From: Saksenaea vasiformis B4078
Taxonomy: Eukaryota > Mucoromycota > Mucoromycetes > Mucorales > Saksenaeaceae
NCBI GenBank assembly: GCA_000697055.1
Contig: JNDT01001351.1
Coordinates: 17,836-81,835 of the forward strand
Direction of reading: 5' to 3'
Length of the DNA: 64,000 nt
The notes under the pieces are model-generated. The model worked only from the letters and a program-made list of their open reading frames with translations, ran no database searches and was not told where the DNA came from. Positions 22,834 to 37,940 of the stretch are shown piece after piece. The stretch's first letter is position 1; each line of letters opens with the position of its first letter. Position numbers and translations under genes: made by a program.

Positions 22834-24189
22834 ATGAAAGCAGCCGGCCGGCAGAAGAAGCATGAAGAAAGCCTGCCCAGCAATCAGAGTATTGATCACA
22901 GCGACGATATTAACCATGTTAGCACAATACAAAAAGCAGATAATCACAAGACTGAAAATGTGCAAGGTGGGCTTGTAAATATACAAAGCCGCGAAGATAG
23001 TGTGGACAAAAACAAACCGAAGAACCGTAGCCTGTCTGAAGATTCAATTGATGGGGACGATGAATGGAAGCAATTCAAGCTTGGCGAGAAATACTATCAT
23101 GGAATAGATGTGGATAAAGACTATGTTAAAGCATATAAATGGTTCAAAAAGGCTGCAGATCAAGGAAACAGCGATGCGCAAACCAGGCTTGGAGATATTC
23201 ACAAACATGGACGAAGTGTAGTTCGAGATAACAAGAAAGCAGTTGAATGGTACCAAAAGGCAGCAAATCAAGGAAATGGTGATGCGCAGGCCAAACTTGG
23301 GGAAATGTACTACTGTGGGCGAGGCGTAGATAAATCCTACAAGAAAGCAGCTGAGTGGTACAAACAAGCAGCTGATCAGGGACATGGGATTGGACGATAC
23401 AGGCTTGGATGTATGTATCAGAGGGGAAATGGTGTAAGAAAAGACCAGGAGAAAGCGAGGGAATTGCACTCCAAAGCGATTGTATGGTGCAAAAAAGCCG
23501 CGGAGCAAGGAAATGAAGATGCGCAAATCAGTCTTGGAGATATTTACCGAGAATACAAGAGTGACTTCGACAAGGCAATTGAATGGTACCAAAAAGCTGC
23601 GGATCAACAAAATGATATTGCACAATACAAGCTAGGAAGAGTTTATGATCATGAAAAGGACGATACCAGCAAGGCAATTGAATGGTACCGAAAAGCGGCG
23701 GATCAAGGAAATGATGTTGCGCAGTACAAACTAGGAGATATCTACAGAAACCAAGGATATGGCGCTGACAAGATGTTTGAGTACTTTCAAAAAGCAGAAC
23801 GTGGGGAATTTCCAGATATGAAAACCAAAATTGGAGATATCTACGGATATGATAAGAAGAGCATCGACAAGGCAATTGAATGGTACCAAAAAGCGGCAGA
23901 TCAAGGTCATAAACATGCGCAAATGGAACTTGGCGAGATGTACCTTTATGAAAAGAAAGATGTGGACAAAGCAATTAAGTGGTATCAAAAGGCGGCGGAT
24001 GGAGGGCAACATTATGCGCAATACCAACTAGGAACTATTTACAGAGATTGCAAGAAAGATATCAACCAAGCGGTTCAATATTTCCAAAAATGTGTGGACA
24101 ACGGAGGTACAGGCCTAAGTAGCCAGCTCGATGATTTCGTGAGAAGGCAGATTGATGATTTAAAGCGAAGAAGATGGGTCAGTAACTAA
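22834..24189 (+). CDS. Sel1-repeat protein, copy 2
   Basis: Intronless gene of 451 residues. After a hydrophilic N terminus (about residues 1-75, rich in Asp, Lys, Ser), the rest is a row of roughly ten Sel1-like repeats, each with the A--WY-KAA-QGN--AQ--LG--Y pattern. The repeats near the N-terminal end are the standard 36 residues with a G-GV-type loop (HGRSVVRDNKKAVEWYQKAA); later ones are shorter. There is no signal peptide, membrane segment or prenylation motif. Sel1-repeat proteins scaffold complexes (Hrd3/SEL1L, Chs4/Skt5), but nothing here points to a specific partner. It is intact, unlike copy 1 immediately upstream. Confidence 0.85.
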   Translation: MKAAGRQKKHEESLPSNQSIDHSDDINHVSTIQKADNHKTENVQGGLVNIQSREDSVDKNKPKNRSLSEDSIDGDDEWKQFKLGEKYYHGIDVDKDYVKAYKWFKKAADQGNSDAQTRLGDIHKHGRSVVRDNKKAVEWYQKAANQGNGDAQAKLGEMYYCGRGVDKSYKKAAEWYKQAADQGHGIGRYRLGCMYQRGNGVRKDQEKARELHSKAIVWCKKAAEQGNEDAQISLGDIYREYKSDFDKAIEWYQKAADQQNDIAQYKLGRVYDHEKDDTSKAIEWYRKAADQGNDVAQYKLGDIYRNQGYGADKMFEYFQKAERGEFPDMKTKIGDIYGYDKKSIDKAIEWYQKAADQGHKHAQMELGEMYLYEKKDVDKAIKWYQKAADGGQHYAQYQLGTIYRDCKKDINQAVQYFQKCVDNGGTGLSSQLDDFVRRQIDDLKRRRWVSN

Positions 24190-25330
24190 CACTCATTGGT
24201 GATGATTTTGCCAATCTTTATTTTACTCTCCTGGGTTTCTGGATGTCGTCTAAACCGAGAAGAAAAGAATGATACAACATAATGATCATTAAACAAATGC
24301 ATTTACGCATTGTCTCCCGAGTATTAGCTAATCGATGCATTTATTTTTACGTCTTCATGAGAAAGAATGCAAGAATGCATGCATAAAAAGTGAAATTTCT
24401 AGAACTTTTTTCGGATACTTCCAGAAACTTCATTTTTCGTAGTGAAAGAGTATCCTGTACACAAAAAAGGAATGAGAAACCAAATCACATAATTTTTGTT
24501 TACAATTCGAAACGCTTTGTCATTTTCGCGTAGCTCATAACGATTCGTAGATAAATGAAAAGCTTTTCTTGGCTTTGTCGGGTTGAAATTCCCTGTAGCT
24601 GACTACGGCTACTAAAATGGGTGCATGTTAATTCTACCTCCACGAATGTGGTACCTGGGTTATACTAAAAAGAACTATTTATACTCTAGAAAAAGGAAAA
24701 ATACGTGATGCTTTAAATAAAGATTCGCAAAGACTTTTAGTAAAGCCTTCCATCTATTTGACATTATTTGACGTTGATGCACCAGACCGGCGTAGCAATC
24801 TCTTGAACTGACAGCTGCTTATGTGATATGTGGTGGTGTACATTTTACTGGAGTACTGTAGATGATAAGAAACCAGACGCTTTACTGCTTGTTGCAGACA
24901 CCACGGGATGGCCAAGTATTTACAGGATTTTCCCTATGATTTCGCGTCTGTTTGAGATTGTCCGCGCTTTGAAGTGTACCATTTACTGAATCATAAATTA
25001 TTTTTATGCTGCCCGAATAAAGTTCGCGTCCCATTGGAGAGACCAAGTTCGTGCAAGTTGATTGACGTTCTGACGAAAAATTGGCGCACTAATAACCTCA
25101 TATTTAATTCTTTTTCAGCACAAATTTGGCTCTTCAAAGACATAAGATTTATTTAGAGCAGCTTGAAAATTAGCTCAATAAACAGTGTTCCAATGTATCG
25201 AAATCCTTGTGCAGACACAACTGTCAGCATGCCAAGAACTTTTGCGCGCACGTGATGTTGCGTAATCGGAGTTTTTGGCTTTCGAAGGACTTCATCCCGT
25301 CCATCGCATACGTTCCTTCAATTCCATAAA
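24190..25330. other. Intergenic region with a repeat fragment
   Basis: AT-rich 1.1 kb between the Sel1 pair and the ESCRT-III gene. It contains the family 1 repeat copy at about 24960-25095 and otherwise nothing recognised. Confidence 0.6.
24960..25095 (+). repeat. Dispersed repeat family 1, longest plus-strand copy
   Basis: About 130 bp aligning with the reverse complement of about 37940-37800. In translation both share VYHLLN or MYHLLN and a SSCKL stretch, so the ancestral unit may have been coding. Similarity was judged by eye at roughly 70-75 percent. Confidence 0.6.
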
Positions 25331-26266
25331 ATGAACAGACTCTTTGGTTCAACAAAGAAAACACCCAAGCCTACATTAAACGACGCCATTTCATCCGTAA
25401 GAAATACAGTTAGCAAGGTATCTCATAACGTAATTTCTGCTATAATGTTAGACCGATGGACGAGTGGATGCAGTCGAGGTGAAGATTCGGAAGCTGGATG
25501 CCGAATTAACCAGATACCGAGATCAAATGAAAAAAATGAGAGAAGGACCAGCAAAGGTAATCCATAGTAGCATCAATGAAGACAACGAAACTCAATTTGT
25601 AGAATAGAAATCAGTTCAACAAAAAGCACTACGTATTCTGAAGCAAAAGAAATTGTAAGTCTTTCTGGGCACGCAGCACTCTTTTCCCTGCTTAACTTTT
25701 TGCTGCAAAGATACGAAGCACAACGTGATAACCTACAACAACAATCATTTAATATGGAACAAGCGCAAATGACCACCGATAATTTAAGAAATGTAATGGC
25801 AACGGTGGATGCTATGCAAACTGCCAATAAGGAACTGAAGAAACAATACAAGAATGTCAATCTGGATAAGATCGACGTAAGTCAACTCAGGATAAAAAGA
25901 GAATATACACTAAGGATATCTTTAGCAACTGCAAGATGAAATGGAAGATTTGTTGGAGCAAGCGAACGAAGTTCAGGAATCCCTGGGACGATCTTATAAT
26001 CTGCCAGATGATATTGACGAAGCAGATCTCGAAGCAGGTTCGGTTTTTTTTCTTATCTGGCGGGAATGAGCTAACTATTTCACTTGTCAGAACTGGATGC
26101 ACTGGGTGATGAGTTAGATTTTGAGGAGGAGGAAGTGCCATCCTATTTGCAAGATCCAACTGTCGATTTACCAAAGGCAGCCGAGACAGATCCCAAGCAA
26201 CAAAATGAAGTTCAATTGGATGAATTTGGATTACCTCTTGCAGCGCAAACTCCCATGAAAGCATGA
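25331..26266 (+). CDS. VPS60: ESCRT-III-associated protein Vps60/CHMP5
   Basis: Snf7-family protein acting late in ESCRT-III function on endosomes, where it recruits Vta1 to control the Vps4 ATPase. Exons are 25331..25396, 25452..25556, 25608..25654, 25711..25876, 25926..26037 and 26091..26266 (223 residues, close to the usual CHMP5 length). Family signatures are the start MNRLFGS, the basic helix [28 protein letters not shown], the [15 protein letters not shown] segment, ELDALGDEL, and the DEFGLP motif near the C terminus. All five introns are GT/AG and in phase. The stop lies 67 bp from the convergent SEC24 stop, so the 3' UTRs probably overlap. Confidence 0.96.
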
Positions 26267-26332
26267 AACCCAATATATCAAGGAAAGACGAGGGATGGCG
26301 TTATATATTATTATTTTTTTCTTCTGTTGTTA

Positions 26333-29300
26333 TCAGTATTGGCTCACTTTTTTCATTTCTTCTTGAATTTTACGATGCAAGATACACATATAATCCACAT
26401 ATGTCTGTACCTCTGCATTCCGATCCTCTGCCATCCAGGTAGAGAATACAAATTCGAGTGAATCCATCTCTTGGCGGACCACCCGCAGTTGCAAGTAACG
26501 TGACCTCTCGGACTGTAACTGTCTGGAAATGTTGTGAATTTGATGTGATAAATCCGAGCTCAGTGCTGGTAAAGTAAACTAGAAGGAAACAAATTAGTAT
26601 CATATCCGTTTTCCTCCAAAAAAGAAAAAAAAACTCCTTTTTTTTTTACGTACGATGTTTGGATCAACTTGGTCCAGACGTGGCACCCCAAACACTTCCT
26701 CAAGGAAAGTCGATGATATTTTGTTGCCCAACCATAAGAAGAGATCGGATCCGGTATCTAGTAGTTATTGATGAGAAAGATAAACGTAATAAATGCATAA
26801 TTAGCATACCAATCAAATAAGCGCCTTTGTTGTCCAGACGTTCGTAAGATGAACGGATCATAGGTGGCATCTTGATCTCCCCTTTGTCAGGTAACCCACA
26901 CTTTTTCCAGACGTCAGTTTCCCATTTTTCTTAGACTGTCAATTTCTCACCTCAGAATCCATGGTATGCAGTGCGAACATACGTGGATACAATGTCCACA
27001 CCAATTCTTTCACGCCCATAGCGTTGAACATCTTCATGCCTGCTGCACGAACATCCGTATTCATATCCACACCCACTAGATTGAACAACGCGATTTAGCT
27101 TCCTCCTTTGTATTACACCTTGACAAACCTCCTCGTAGCGCATGTGATCGAAGGGAACCATGAATATATACGGGTAACAGTTTGAATGCTTCTGGAAGAA
27201 TGAGTTGTCCTTGTGACGTTGAGAAAGCACAGTTGATGCGATAAGCAGCTAGAATCTGAACACAGTCTTCTGTTAACCTTTGATGGATGTCTTTTCGGTT
27301 CTTGTGTTGCAGCTCAAAAATGGCTAGTAGCATTGGTAAAATGAGCACATGCCGACTGTTTTCTGTTCTGTACCTTGTCGCAGGATGACACTGATAGAGG
27401 TATCTACATCTCCATATCTAAAAACGTCTGCAATCTGATTGACCACATTCAGATGGAGGTTATGGACGCGTACACGCCGTTTTCCACATTTTGTCGTATA
27501 CAACAAGGCACACTGGAACGACACACCACGATCCACATCCAGTTTGCTGTCATGCCTCAATACAGCTGCAATGGCCTTATCTTGGTCAATACCAGCCAAT
27601 TCTACATCGGTATAGGTGCTCATATGACAGCTGCCGTAATGATCGATAACTTGAAGACCTGTTCCCCCGTCATATCAGCTACTGCACTGTTGTAGTAAAG
27701 ACAGAAATCCTACCGTCAGAACATCGCACTCGGAGTACGCCATCGTAACCCGTTTCGCGGTTCAAGTCGTGCTGAAGCTGGTGGACTAACTTTCCAGCCT
27801 CACGTGCGTGGAAGTTAGGGTAATATCGCACATCGCCACCGGTCAACTCTGCAACGACACCCAACGTTGCCACATCAATATATTGTGATGGGAAGAGCCA
27901 TGTGTTGACGCAAACACCGTTCTCCACACACTCTTTTCCAAGCTCCTTGTATACTTCGCTTTGGACAACTATCAGGGTCTTTTCTTTGTCGGTGTTGTAC
28001 AAAGTCTTGTTGTCGCGTGGCGTCAATGCGTCTGGTCCATAGCTAGGAAGACATGACTGGAAAACGAACAACTGACCGCCCGTCTTCTCCTGTTTCACAC
28101 GTTAAAAAACAGATCCTCTCTCTTCGACATGATCCACTTGCCAGGGCGCGCAAGCCTCCACGAACAGCAGATGTAAATACAGATTCGTATTTATGCGTCT
28201 CTTGAAACAAGGTTGGCAAATTATCAAGCAGTTCAACAATAATATCTCTGAAAAACCAACAATCAGAAATCACAAAGCTTTACTTTGCAGAGTAAAGTTC
28301 CGGAACTTACTTTGACTCCCATGGATCCACCAGGAATCCATCTTGCAAAGGCACAAACATATCATTCACGTCAGGCACCACCAGCATTTGCGCCTGTGTC
28401 AAACTTGGCTACACCAACCACACCAGTCAGTCCATCCATTTACATGTACCGATCCTTACCGCCAAGTTATAAAAATGAACACCTCGATCGAAGGTGACCA
28501 AACCGATTCTGTTTCCAGGAGCAAGTTTATGCTCTTCCGAGTTCGGACTGTACAACGCTTCCTTCAACGCGTCGCAAACCGCCTTCAGCATACCGCACTG
28601 GACAGCGTGAGTTGACACGTCCAGAGCAAAAACGTAACTCAGTGGTACAGGGGCCCGTGCGGAATTGTAGTCTTGTGGCACGTCAAACTCCACCGATCCG
28701 TATCGCAGTTCGGGCCGTTGCTCAACATCCGCACGACGTCCAGACATGTCTACGTTAGAGAAGTACCACGAAGGGACTATATATATATATATATATATAC
28801 GCATACATCAGCCATTGTCACAAAGAGGAGAGGTAGAAGAACCAACCTTCGTTTGAATGAGAGCAAATATTACAAATATAACGTGATCCGCCATTTACAA
28901 ACTGGCACCATGGATTGATGTAGGTTCTGCATCGTGTGCATCGCACTGGGCCTTCATCACCATGGTTTACCACCTGAATGGGAACCTCATCCTGTCTCAG
29001 CTTGGCCAATGGTTGCACCATCAAACCCATAGGCAGCTTGGACGAATCGACAAGATCTTTGCTAAACGGTACCTTGTCCATCGTCGAACGTAAAAATCGA
29101 GGGTTGCAGTTTCCTGATAAATGTATCTTCATTATCCCACCGTTCCTCGTGTTATCGCGTCCTACCTTGATCCAAACCAATATACGACGTGGTTGCGAGG
29201 GGAACTCGATCTCGTTCCAATGTTCCAAAAAATTTATCTTCGAACAAAGTTTGATCTTGTTGTCGTACTTGGACAGGTGCTGGCATTTGGTCTGGATCGA

Positions 29301-30023
29301 TACGTGGTCTTGGCTGCTGTGGTGGTCGTAATTCCGGTGGTAAATTTTGTTGTGAATGGGCATAAGGTCCGTTGTGGTATCCTATACCAGCAGCACCCGA
29401 GGCTGAGGTCGCAGCATGAGGTGCTGGTGGTTGTGGTTGTGCTGTTGCGGGCATCGTTGGAGGCATTGGCTGCTGTGGCTGTTGTTGTTGGGGAAGACCA
29501 TGTGGCCATGGTGCAGTTTGACTACCTGAAGTGGTAGCAGCAGCAACCTCGGGATTTACGGCATAAACTCGTTTGGTACGGCCGTGTGCGCCCGTCTAAC
29601 AGTGAAGAAAGAAAGTCAAATCTAGTTCTTTTTTTTCGTCGCGACGTCCAATTTTACCTGAGGTGGTTGCGGTCGTAATTGCATATTCTGCATGGGAGTG
29701 ATCAAGTCAGGCTGGGCAGGAATAGCGGCAGGAGAAGTTGTAGCTCCAACTGCTGGCGGTGGTACGGGTGGTCGTGAAGGAGGAGGACCCATCATGGCAG
29801 GGCGCATAGGCGGGTTAGGCATGGGTCGAGGTAGATGGGCACCTAGAATAACATCGCGATCAGTCCTCAGCCGAGCTATATGTAGGATAACAAACTTACC
29901 TGGAGCATTCATGTACGGCGGTTGCCCGATTGAACCAGGTACAGCATTCGCAGGCGGAGGACGCATCCCTCCCGGTGGAGGACGAGGCGGTCCACCCATC
30001 GGACGCGGTTGATTAACATTCAT
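26333..30023 (-). CDS. SEC24: COPII coat subunit Sec24
   Basis: Cargo-binding subunit of the Sec23/Sec24 inner COPII coat at ER exit sites. Fourteen exons: 30023..29900, 29842..29658, 29595..29166, 29113..28847, 28776..28460, 28393..28311, 28247..28142, 28089..27714, 27658..27374, 27323..27129, 27075..26951, 26876..26810, 26757..26654 and 26578..26333 (969 residues). The order is a Pro/Gln/Met-rich N terminus; a zinc finger with C305, C308, C327 and C330; the trunk domain (VFALDVSTHAVQ, GLVTFD); the beta-sandwich; the helical domain; and a gelsolin-like end (DLFLWLGNKIS). The intron after 28142 begins GCAAGT, a GC-AG intron; reading it as spliced restores RALEKTGGQL. The intron before 28776 ends in a (TA)n run. 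Family is certain; junctions at 26876 and 28142 were chosen by frame and conservation. Confidence 0.95.
28777..28800. repeat. (TA)n microsatellite inside a SEC24 intron
   Basis: A pure TA run directly abuts the 3' splice site of SEC24 intron 4 and replaces the usual polypyrimidine tract. Confidence 0.95.
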
Positions 30024-30661
30024 AGCGCACTTTGGTCAAAAGCAAAAGAAAAAAGAAAGAAAACAAAAGGAAGGCAACTCAAATGTTCAGCGCACGCACG
30101 ACACACATTCACGTCGCTTCCAGGCAGAAGGAAAAAAAAAGTCGGGGCTACGTCATTGGCCCATTTACCGGTACTTTTTTTTTTTTTTTTTTCCAATGCA
30201 AGGATTTCCTTTTACGAACGCGATATGGATGGTTGACAGGGTAGATCATACACACAACTGGGCACCTTATTCCATTTTATATAGAACACATTGCAAAGAT
30301 GTAATTTCTATATCCATTGCAACTGCTTACCCATAAAACAAACTACGGTAATACGGAAGAGCAACGTGCTTATTTAGACTTGTAACTTATGTTGCCACAC
30401 GTATCACTGAGAAAGAAAAAAAATTATCAGACGACCCATTCAAGTGAACACAACATCATGAATGCGCTATGGAGTCCATGTTCTTCAAACTGTTCTCTCT
30501 GTATAGAATTACAAGGAAACCGACTTTCTGTTCAACTACTCTGTCTTCTTCAACCCAAGTCATGCATAGGAAAAGGGGAAGGACAATCTGTCACAGAAGT
30601 AGGTCCTTTATTGTTCGATATGTTTAAATGCAAATTCCACTATAACCAAAGACTTTTTATT
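30024..30661. other. Intergenic spacer, SEC24 promoter and 3' flank of the SANT gene
   Basis: Both neighbours read leftward, so this 640-bp stretch holds the SEC24 promoter and the 3' end of the SANT-like gene. It contains A and T homopolymers near 30130 and 30175-30192. No gene is seen. Confidence 0.6.
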
Positions 30662-31526
30662 TTATACATTGGGATTTTCAGTGGAAGATGCAGGGTCAAT
30701 CTTCTTTTTAACAAATTGTAGTTCTTCATTTGTCTTGGTCACTAAGTTTGTTAAGTTATCTACCTTGTTTGTTAGTTGGCGGATTTCTGCAATAAGGGTG
30801 GTCATCTAGAAATATAAAGACGTTTACTAGATATGTCTTATGTAAAAAGGCAATTACCATAGAAGCACTGTCATTTACAAGAGCTTGCCTCACACCACTT
30901 TCAATCGTCATAGCAATTCGGGCTAATGGATCATTCGGTTGCTCATTTGTGTGTATTGTCTCTGGTGCGCTGGGTTCTGTTGAGAGAGTTCCATCGGTAA
31001 CGTTTTGTGTTGAAGATGAACGCCGTCGATCACGACTACTGCCCAATGAATGTGGATGCGATGCAGCCTCATCTGTTGACGGTACTACTTTAGGGATGCG
31101 TGTCCTAGTGGTACTCCTCGATAACTTATGCTTAGTGAGAGGTGGGCTAGGAATAGGATGAGTATCTGTTCGGCTTCCATTCTTTGCCAGGCTAACCTGT
31201 TCCAGAGCTCTTTGGCCCGTGTGACATGTTCCGATGCAGTCGTACCGGTATCTAAAAGAAGATTTTACAAGCTTCGAATGAATTCATTCCAGTGTATATC
31301 CACTACCTGAGATATCTGCCTGTACCAATGTCCTAAATCTGCATCTCAGTGTAGCCTCACCGCGGTAGGCTGCATCCATATCCTTTTCTCTCATGGTGGC
31401 ATTAAATAGTTTGGTCGTCTTGCTCCAGCTTCCACGATTTGACCATGGTTGTGTTTGCTCTAATACATCCAGCAAAACAGAAATCTCATCATTTGATAAA
31501 TTCCGAACGCCAGAAGGTCTGACCAT
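30662..31526 (-). CDS. Myb/SANT-like DNA-binding protein (gene model uncertain)
   Basis: Exon 31526..31307 codes for a helical domain (SNDEISVLLDVLEQTQPW, then GSWSKTTKLFNATM and LRCRFRTLV), resembling Myb/SANT-like domains seen in transposon-derived and regulatory proteins. Exon 2 starts at 31251 (ASEHVTRAKELWNRLAW). A basic, Ser/Thr-rich stretch follows to a donor at 30857. The last exon, 30805..30662, is a short coiled coil (IRQLTNKVDNLTNLVTK). Between 31251 and 30858 the reading frame must shift by two bases. A 53-nt intron (about 31114-31062) would do it, but gives an odd hydrophobic segment. A one-base indel near 31165-31185 would give a more natural linker. It may be an intact gene or one recently frameshifted. 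Confidence 0.6.
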
Positions 31527-35264
<3,738 letters not shown>

Positions 35265-35475
35265 AATAAAGAAAAGGTAGCCAGTATACCTCGGTTTCAT
35301 TTGTAAAGCAGAGAAAATAAACAACGGTTTGTTGTATCGACCAGCGATTTAACGTTGGTCGGTCTCAATTGGAAATAATGATAATGACTTCATTTCGTCA
35401 CGAATCTCCTCACTTTTTTCTTTCATCATTTGCCGGAAAAGCCCTGCATTTGCATTGTTTTTGTTCTATTTCCTG

Positions 35476-36727
35476 ATGGATACAGTCAACCGCATTCTTT
35501 TTCCTTCAAACTTGGAAGCTCTTGGTATAGATGGTCCACCTATACCTGCTTCGTCATGGCCTGATGCACGTCAATCCATTGGGTTTATTAAATTGAAGTT
35601 GCAGCCTCCGACAGAATTAATCACTTGGAACGATTGTCTCTTGATATTCTGGTGTCATGAATTTCTTCGTGTTGTGCTGGCCATCGTTTGGTTGGTCGTC
35701 TGTGGCTTTATCGAAAGCTTTTTGGCACAAGCGGGAGATATCCGGTATGCCAGCGTACCCTATGACAAGGTTAGCCAGCATGTCAAATTTCGCTGATCTT
35801 CTTGACCTGCTTCACTTTTCAGCATTCACTTGCAGATCTTTTCCATGACATATTTCCACGCGTGCCTAATACTCAGATCGTAAACTACTTATTGTTGGCC
35901 GCATTACTGTACACGTTGATTATGTTTGCGCTACAGCTACCAAACTGGTCTTTACGGTGGATCATTTTGAGGCGTTGGTGTGTCGTCATGGGATTTATCT
36001 ACGTGTTTCGTGGCATTACATTAGTAGTCACCACACTACCCTCACCTTTGTTTGATTACTGCCAGCCACCACAGGTAGAGCTGTCAGGGTCAGCAGGTGA
36101 ACGATTTCTATTTCTATTCGGTGTACTCAGTGGCACAGCAACACCATGTACGGATAACATCTTTTCGGGTCACACTTCTGCTATCACTAGCTGCGCTATC
36201 ATCTGGCGCGTTCATTCACGTTTACGCAGGTGTTTTAACTGGATAGCCTACCTTATACTTTTGGCTACTGTGCTTATGATGCTATTCACACGCTTCCACT
36301 ACACTGTCGACATTATACTTGGACTATGTAAACGTTTATATCAAGAAGGATACATCTTGGCTAACACAAGTACTATTTAGTCATTACCTACACGACTTGG
36401 TATATCTACTTGCGTTACATCCAAGATGCTTCCTTACGGTACATGTTTGGGTACACGCACCATACAACACTTGACATATTTCAGCGACAGCTCGAGTCCT
36501 CCGACGCGGCTGTTATTTATGAGTACCTCAACTGGCAGCCCCATCCCTTGGGTCAAACATGGCTTCTACGGATTTGTATGTATGCAGATGGTCTTGATAT
36601 CCGGCTACGAGCGCTAGGTATTTTGGACGAATTTGGTAATTGGCGTCACCGCACGCCACCAAGTATTGTTGATGTCCACGAAATGACACGAAATCATTCT
36701 GTTTATCGTCAATCATTACCTATCTAA
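35476..36727 (+). CDS. Sphingomyelin-synthase-like phosphotransferase, paralog A
   Basis: Multi-pass membrane enzyme of the PAP2_C/sphingomyelin synthase family, which moves a phospho-headgroup from a glycerophospholipid to ceramide. Exons are 35476..35769, 35823..36327 and 36381..36727 (381 residues). Family motifs: FRGITLVVTTLPSP (motif D2), CTDNIFSGHT (D3) and FHYTVDI (D4), supplying the His-His-Asp triad at H215, H257 and D261. In animal enzymes D3 usually reads CGDN; here it is CTDN. The last 100 residues are cytosolic and contain HPLGQTWLLRICMYADGLDI, also found in paralog B. The first exon ends ARQSIGFIKLKLQPP, again shared with B. Headgroup donor (choline, ethanolamine or inositol) cannot be told. 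It lies 211 bp downstream of the fucose synthase gene. Confidence 0.88.
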
Positions 36728-37799
36728 TCAAATAAAAAATAAGAAAGAGGATCCTTGTTCATCCTACTTTTTCTGTTTCATGTGAGAGATACCATAGAAG
36801 GAGAGACAAAAAATGTAAGCAGTTCATGGGAGTGGACCCTTGCAGGAGGGAAAAGGAGGAGAGGCGTGACGACACATGGCAACAATAATGTTATAGTCGT
36901 TGCTGGCGACATAGCTTCTCTCAGTTACCTCCTCTGCAGGATGGCCGCCTGACGTCAGGATGCTCGACAAAGGGGTACATTTTCCGAGACTGTATTCTGC
37001 ATTCGATCGTTAGGCCTTCCACTGTGTGGTCGGTAAGGGATGCTAAAGATGAATCAACTGTTGTACCATTCTTGCCGTTATCAGGAATAATCCCGAGATT
37101 ATCTGCCACATGAACATTGTCTCTTTTGCTCCAGTGTTCTCTAAACTTTGATCATGATTGACTGAAACAAATCCCATATGACCCTGTGTTAACAAACCTT
37201 ATTTCATATAGTTGCGTGCAAACTAAGCCGTAGGTGAAACTTTCGGTATGATACAGTCTCTATGCACGCTCAAAAGATTAAACTACATAGAGATCTTCTT
37301 GATAAGGCAACAGACTCACACTTCATGACGACGCGTGTTATAATAGCACTCCTATACCACAAGAGATAGTAGAACGGGCCACTTCCAATCAAAAATTCTA
37401 TCCTCACATTCTTAAGGGATGGCGACCTCTTGGTCATTTTGAAGTATATTAATTGTGAAGTTGCATGTATCGTAGCACTGAGGGAAAGGTGTTTCCGACA
37501 GTTTTTAGGTAGATAGTCGTTGCAGTGTAGCACGTTGCTGCCAAATGTGTCTTGGAGCTGACACAATGATTCCGACTATTTACCTGAGAATGACAAAAAC
37601 AGATGAATTGTCGGCGCCTTTTCCCTATAGTGTAGACACCTAGAAAAAAAAAATTCTGTCAAAAAAAAAGGACGTGCAGCTTTTCCGAAAAAATCTCTCA
37701 GATACACGTTACATCCATCCTTCTTATTGAAGTGTTTCCTACGCTACTCTAAATAGGCCTCGCGTCCTTAAAGTGCTCAGTTTGCGCCAAAGAAGCGCT

Positions 37800-37940
37800 G
37801 AATAGGCGATAAGAAGATTAACTAACTTGCATGAACTTGATCCCTCCAGTGCACGCAAAATTTGTTCGAGCAGCATTAAAAGAAAGGGCTCATAGTTTAG
37901 TAAATGGTACACTCCAAAGGAATTTTTCCAACTGACCATC
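37800..37940 (-). repeat. Dispersed repeat family 1, minus-strand copy
   Basis: Reverse complement aligns with 24960-25095 over about 130 bp, including the GTGTACCATTTACTRAA stretch and the ATGCTGCYCGAA core. Confidence 0.6.

Larger units (their letters stand above)
20210..24230 (+). repeat. Tandem duplication carrying a Sel1-repeat gene
   Basis: Two direct copies lie head to tail: about 20210-22220 and about 22530-24230. The similarity is not limited to the coding part. More than 200 bp of upstream sequence is also shared, including AACCTTATGGA, the TTCGATGAGTTCTT stretch (20370s and 22670s) and the TTTTTACGT stretch. This indicates a segmental duplication rather than independent genes. The copies have diverged to roughly two-thirds to three-quarters identity by eye. 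Confidence 0.8.

Noticed and set aside
20523..23974. Several minus-strand ORFs of 70-190 codons in the Sel1 region
   Set aside because: Shadows of the Sel1 repeats; they repeat in step with the sense units and have Cys/Phe/Leu-rich composition.
29692..30012. Plus-strand Gly-rich ORF
   Set aside because: Antisense of the Pro-rich N terminus of SEC24.
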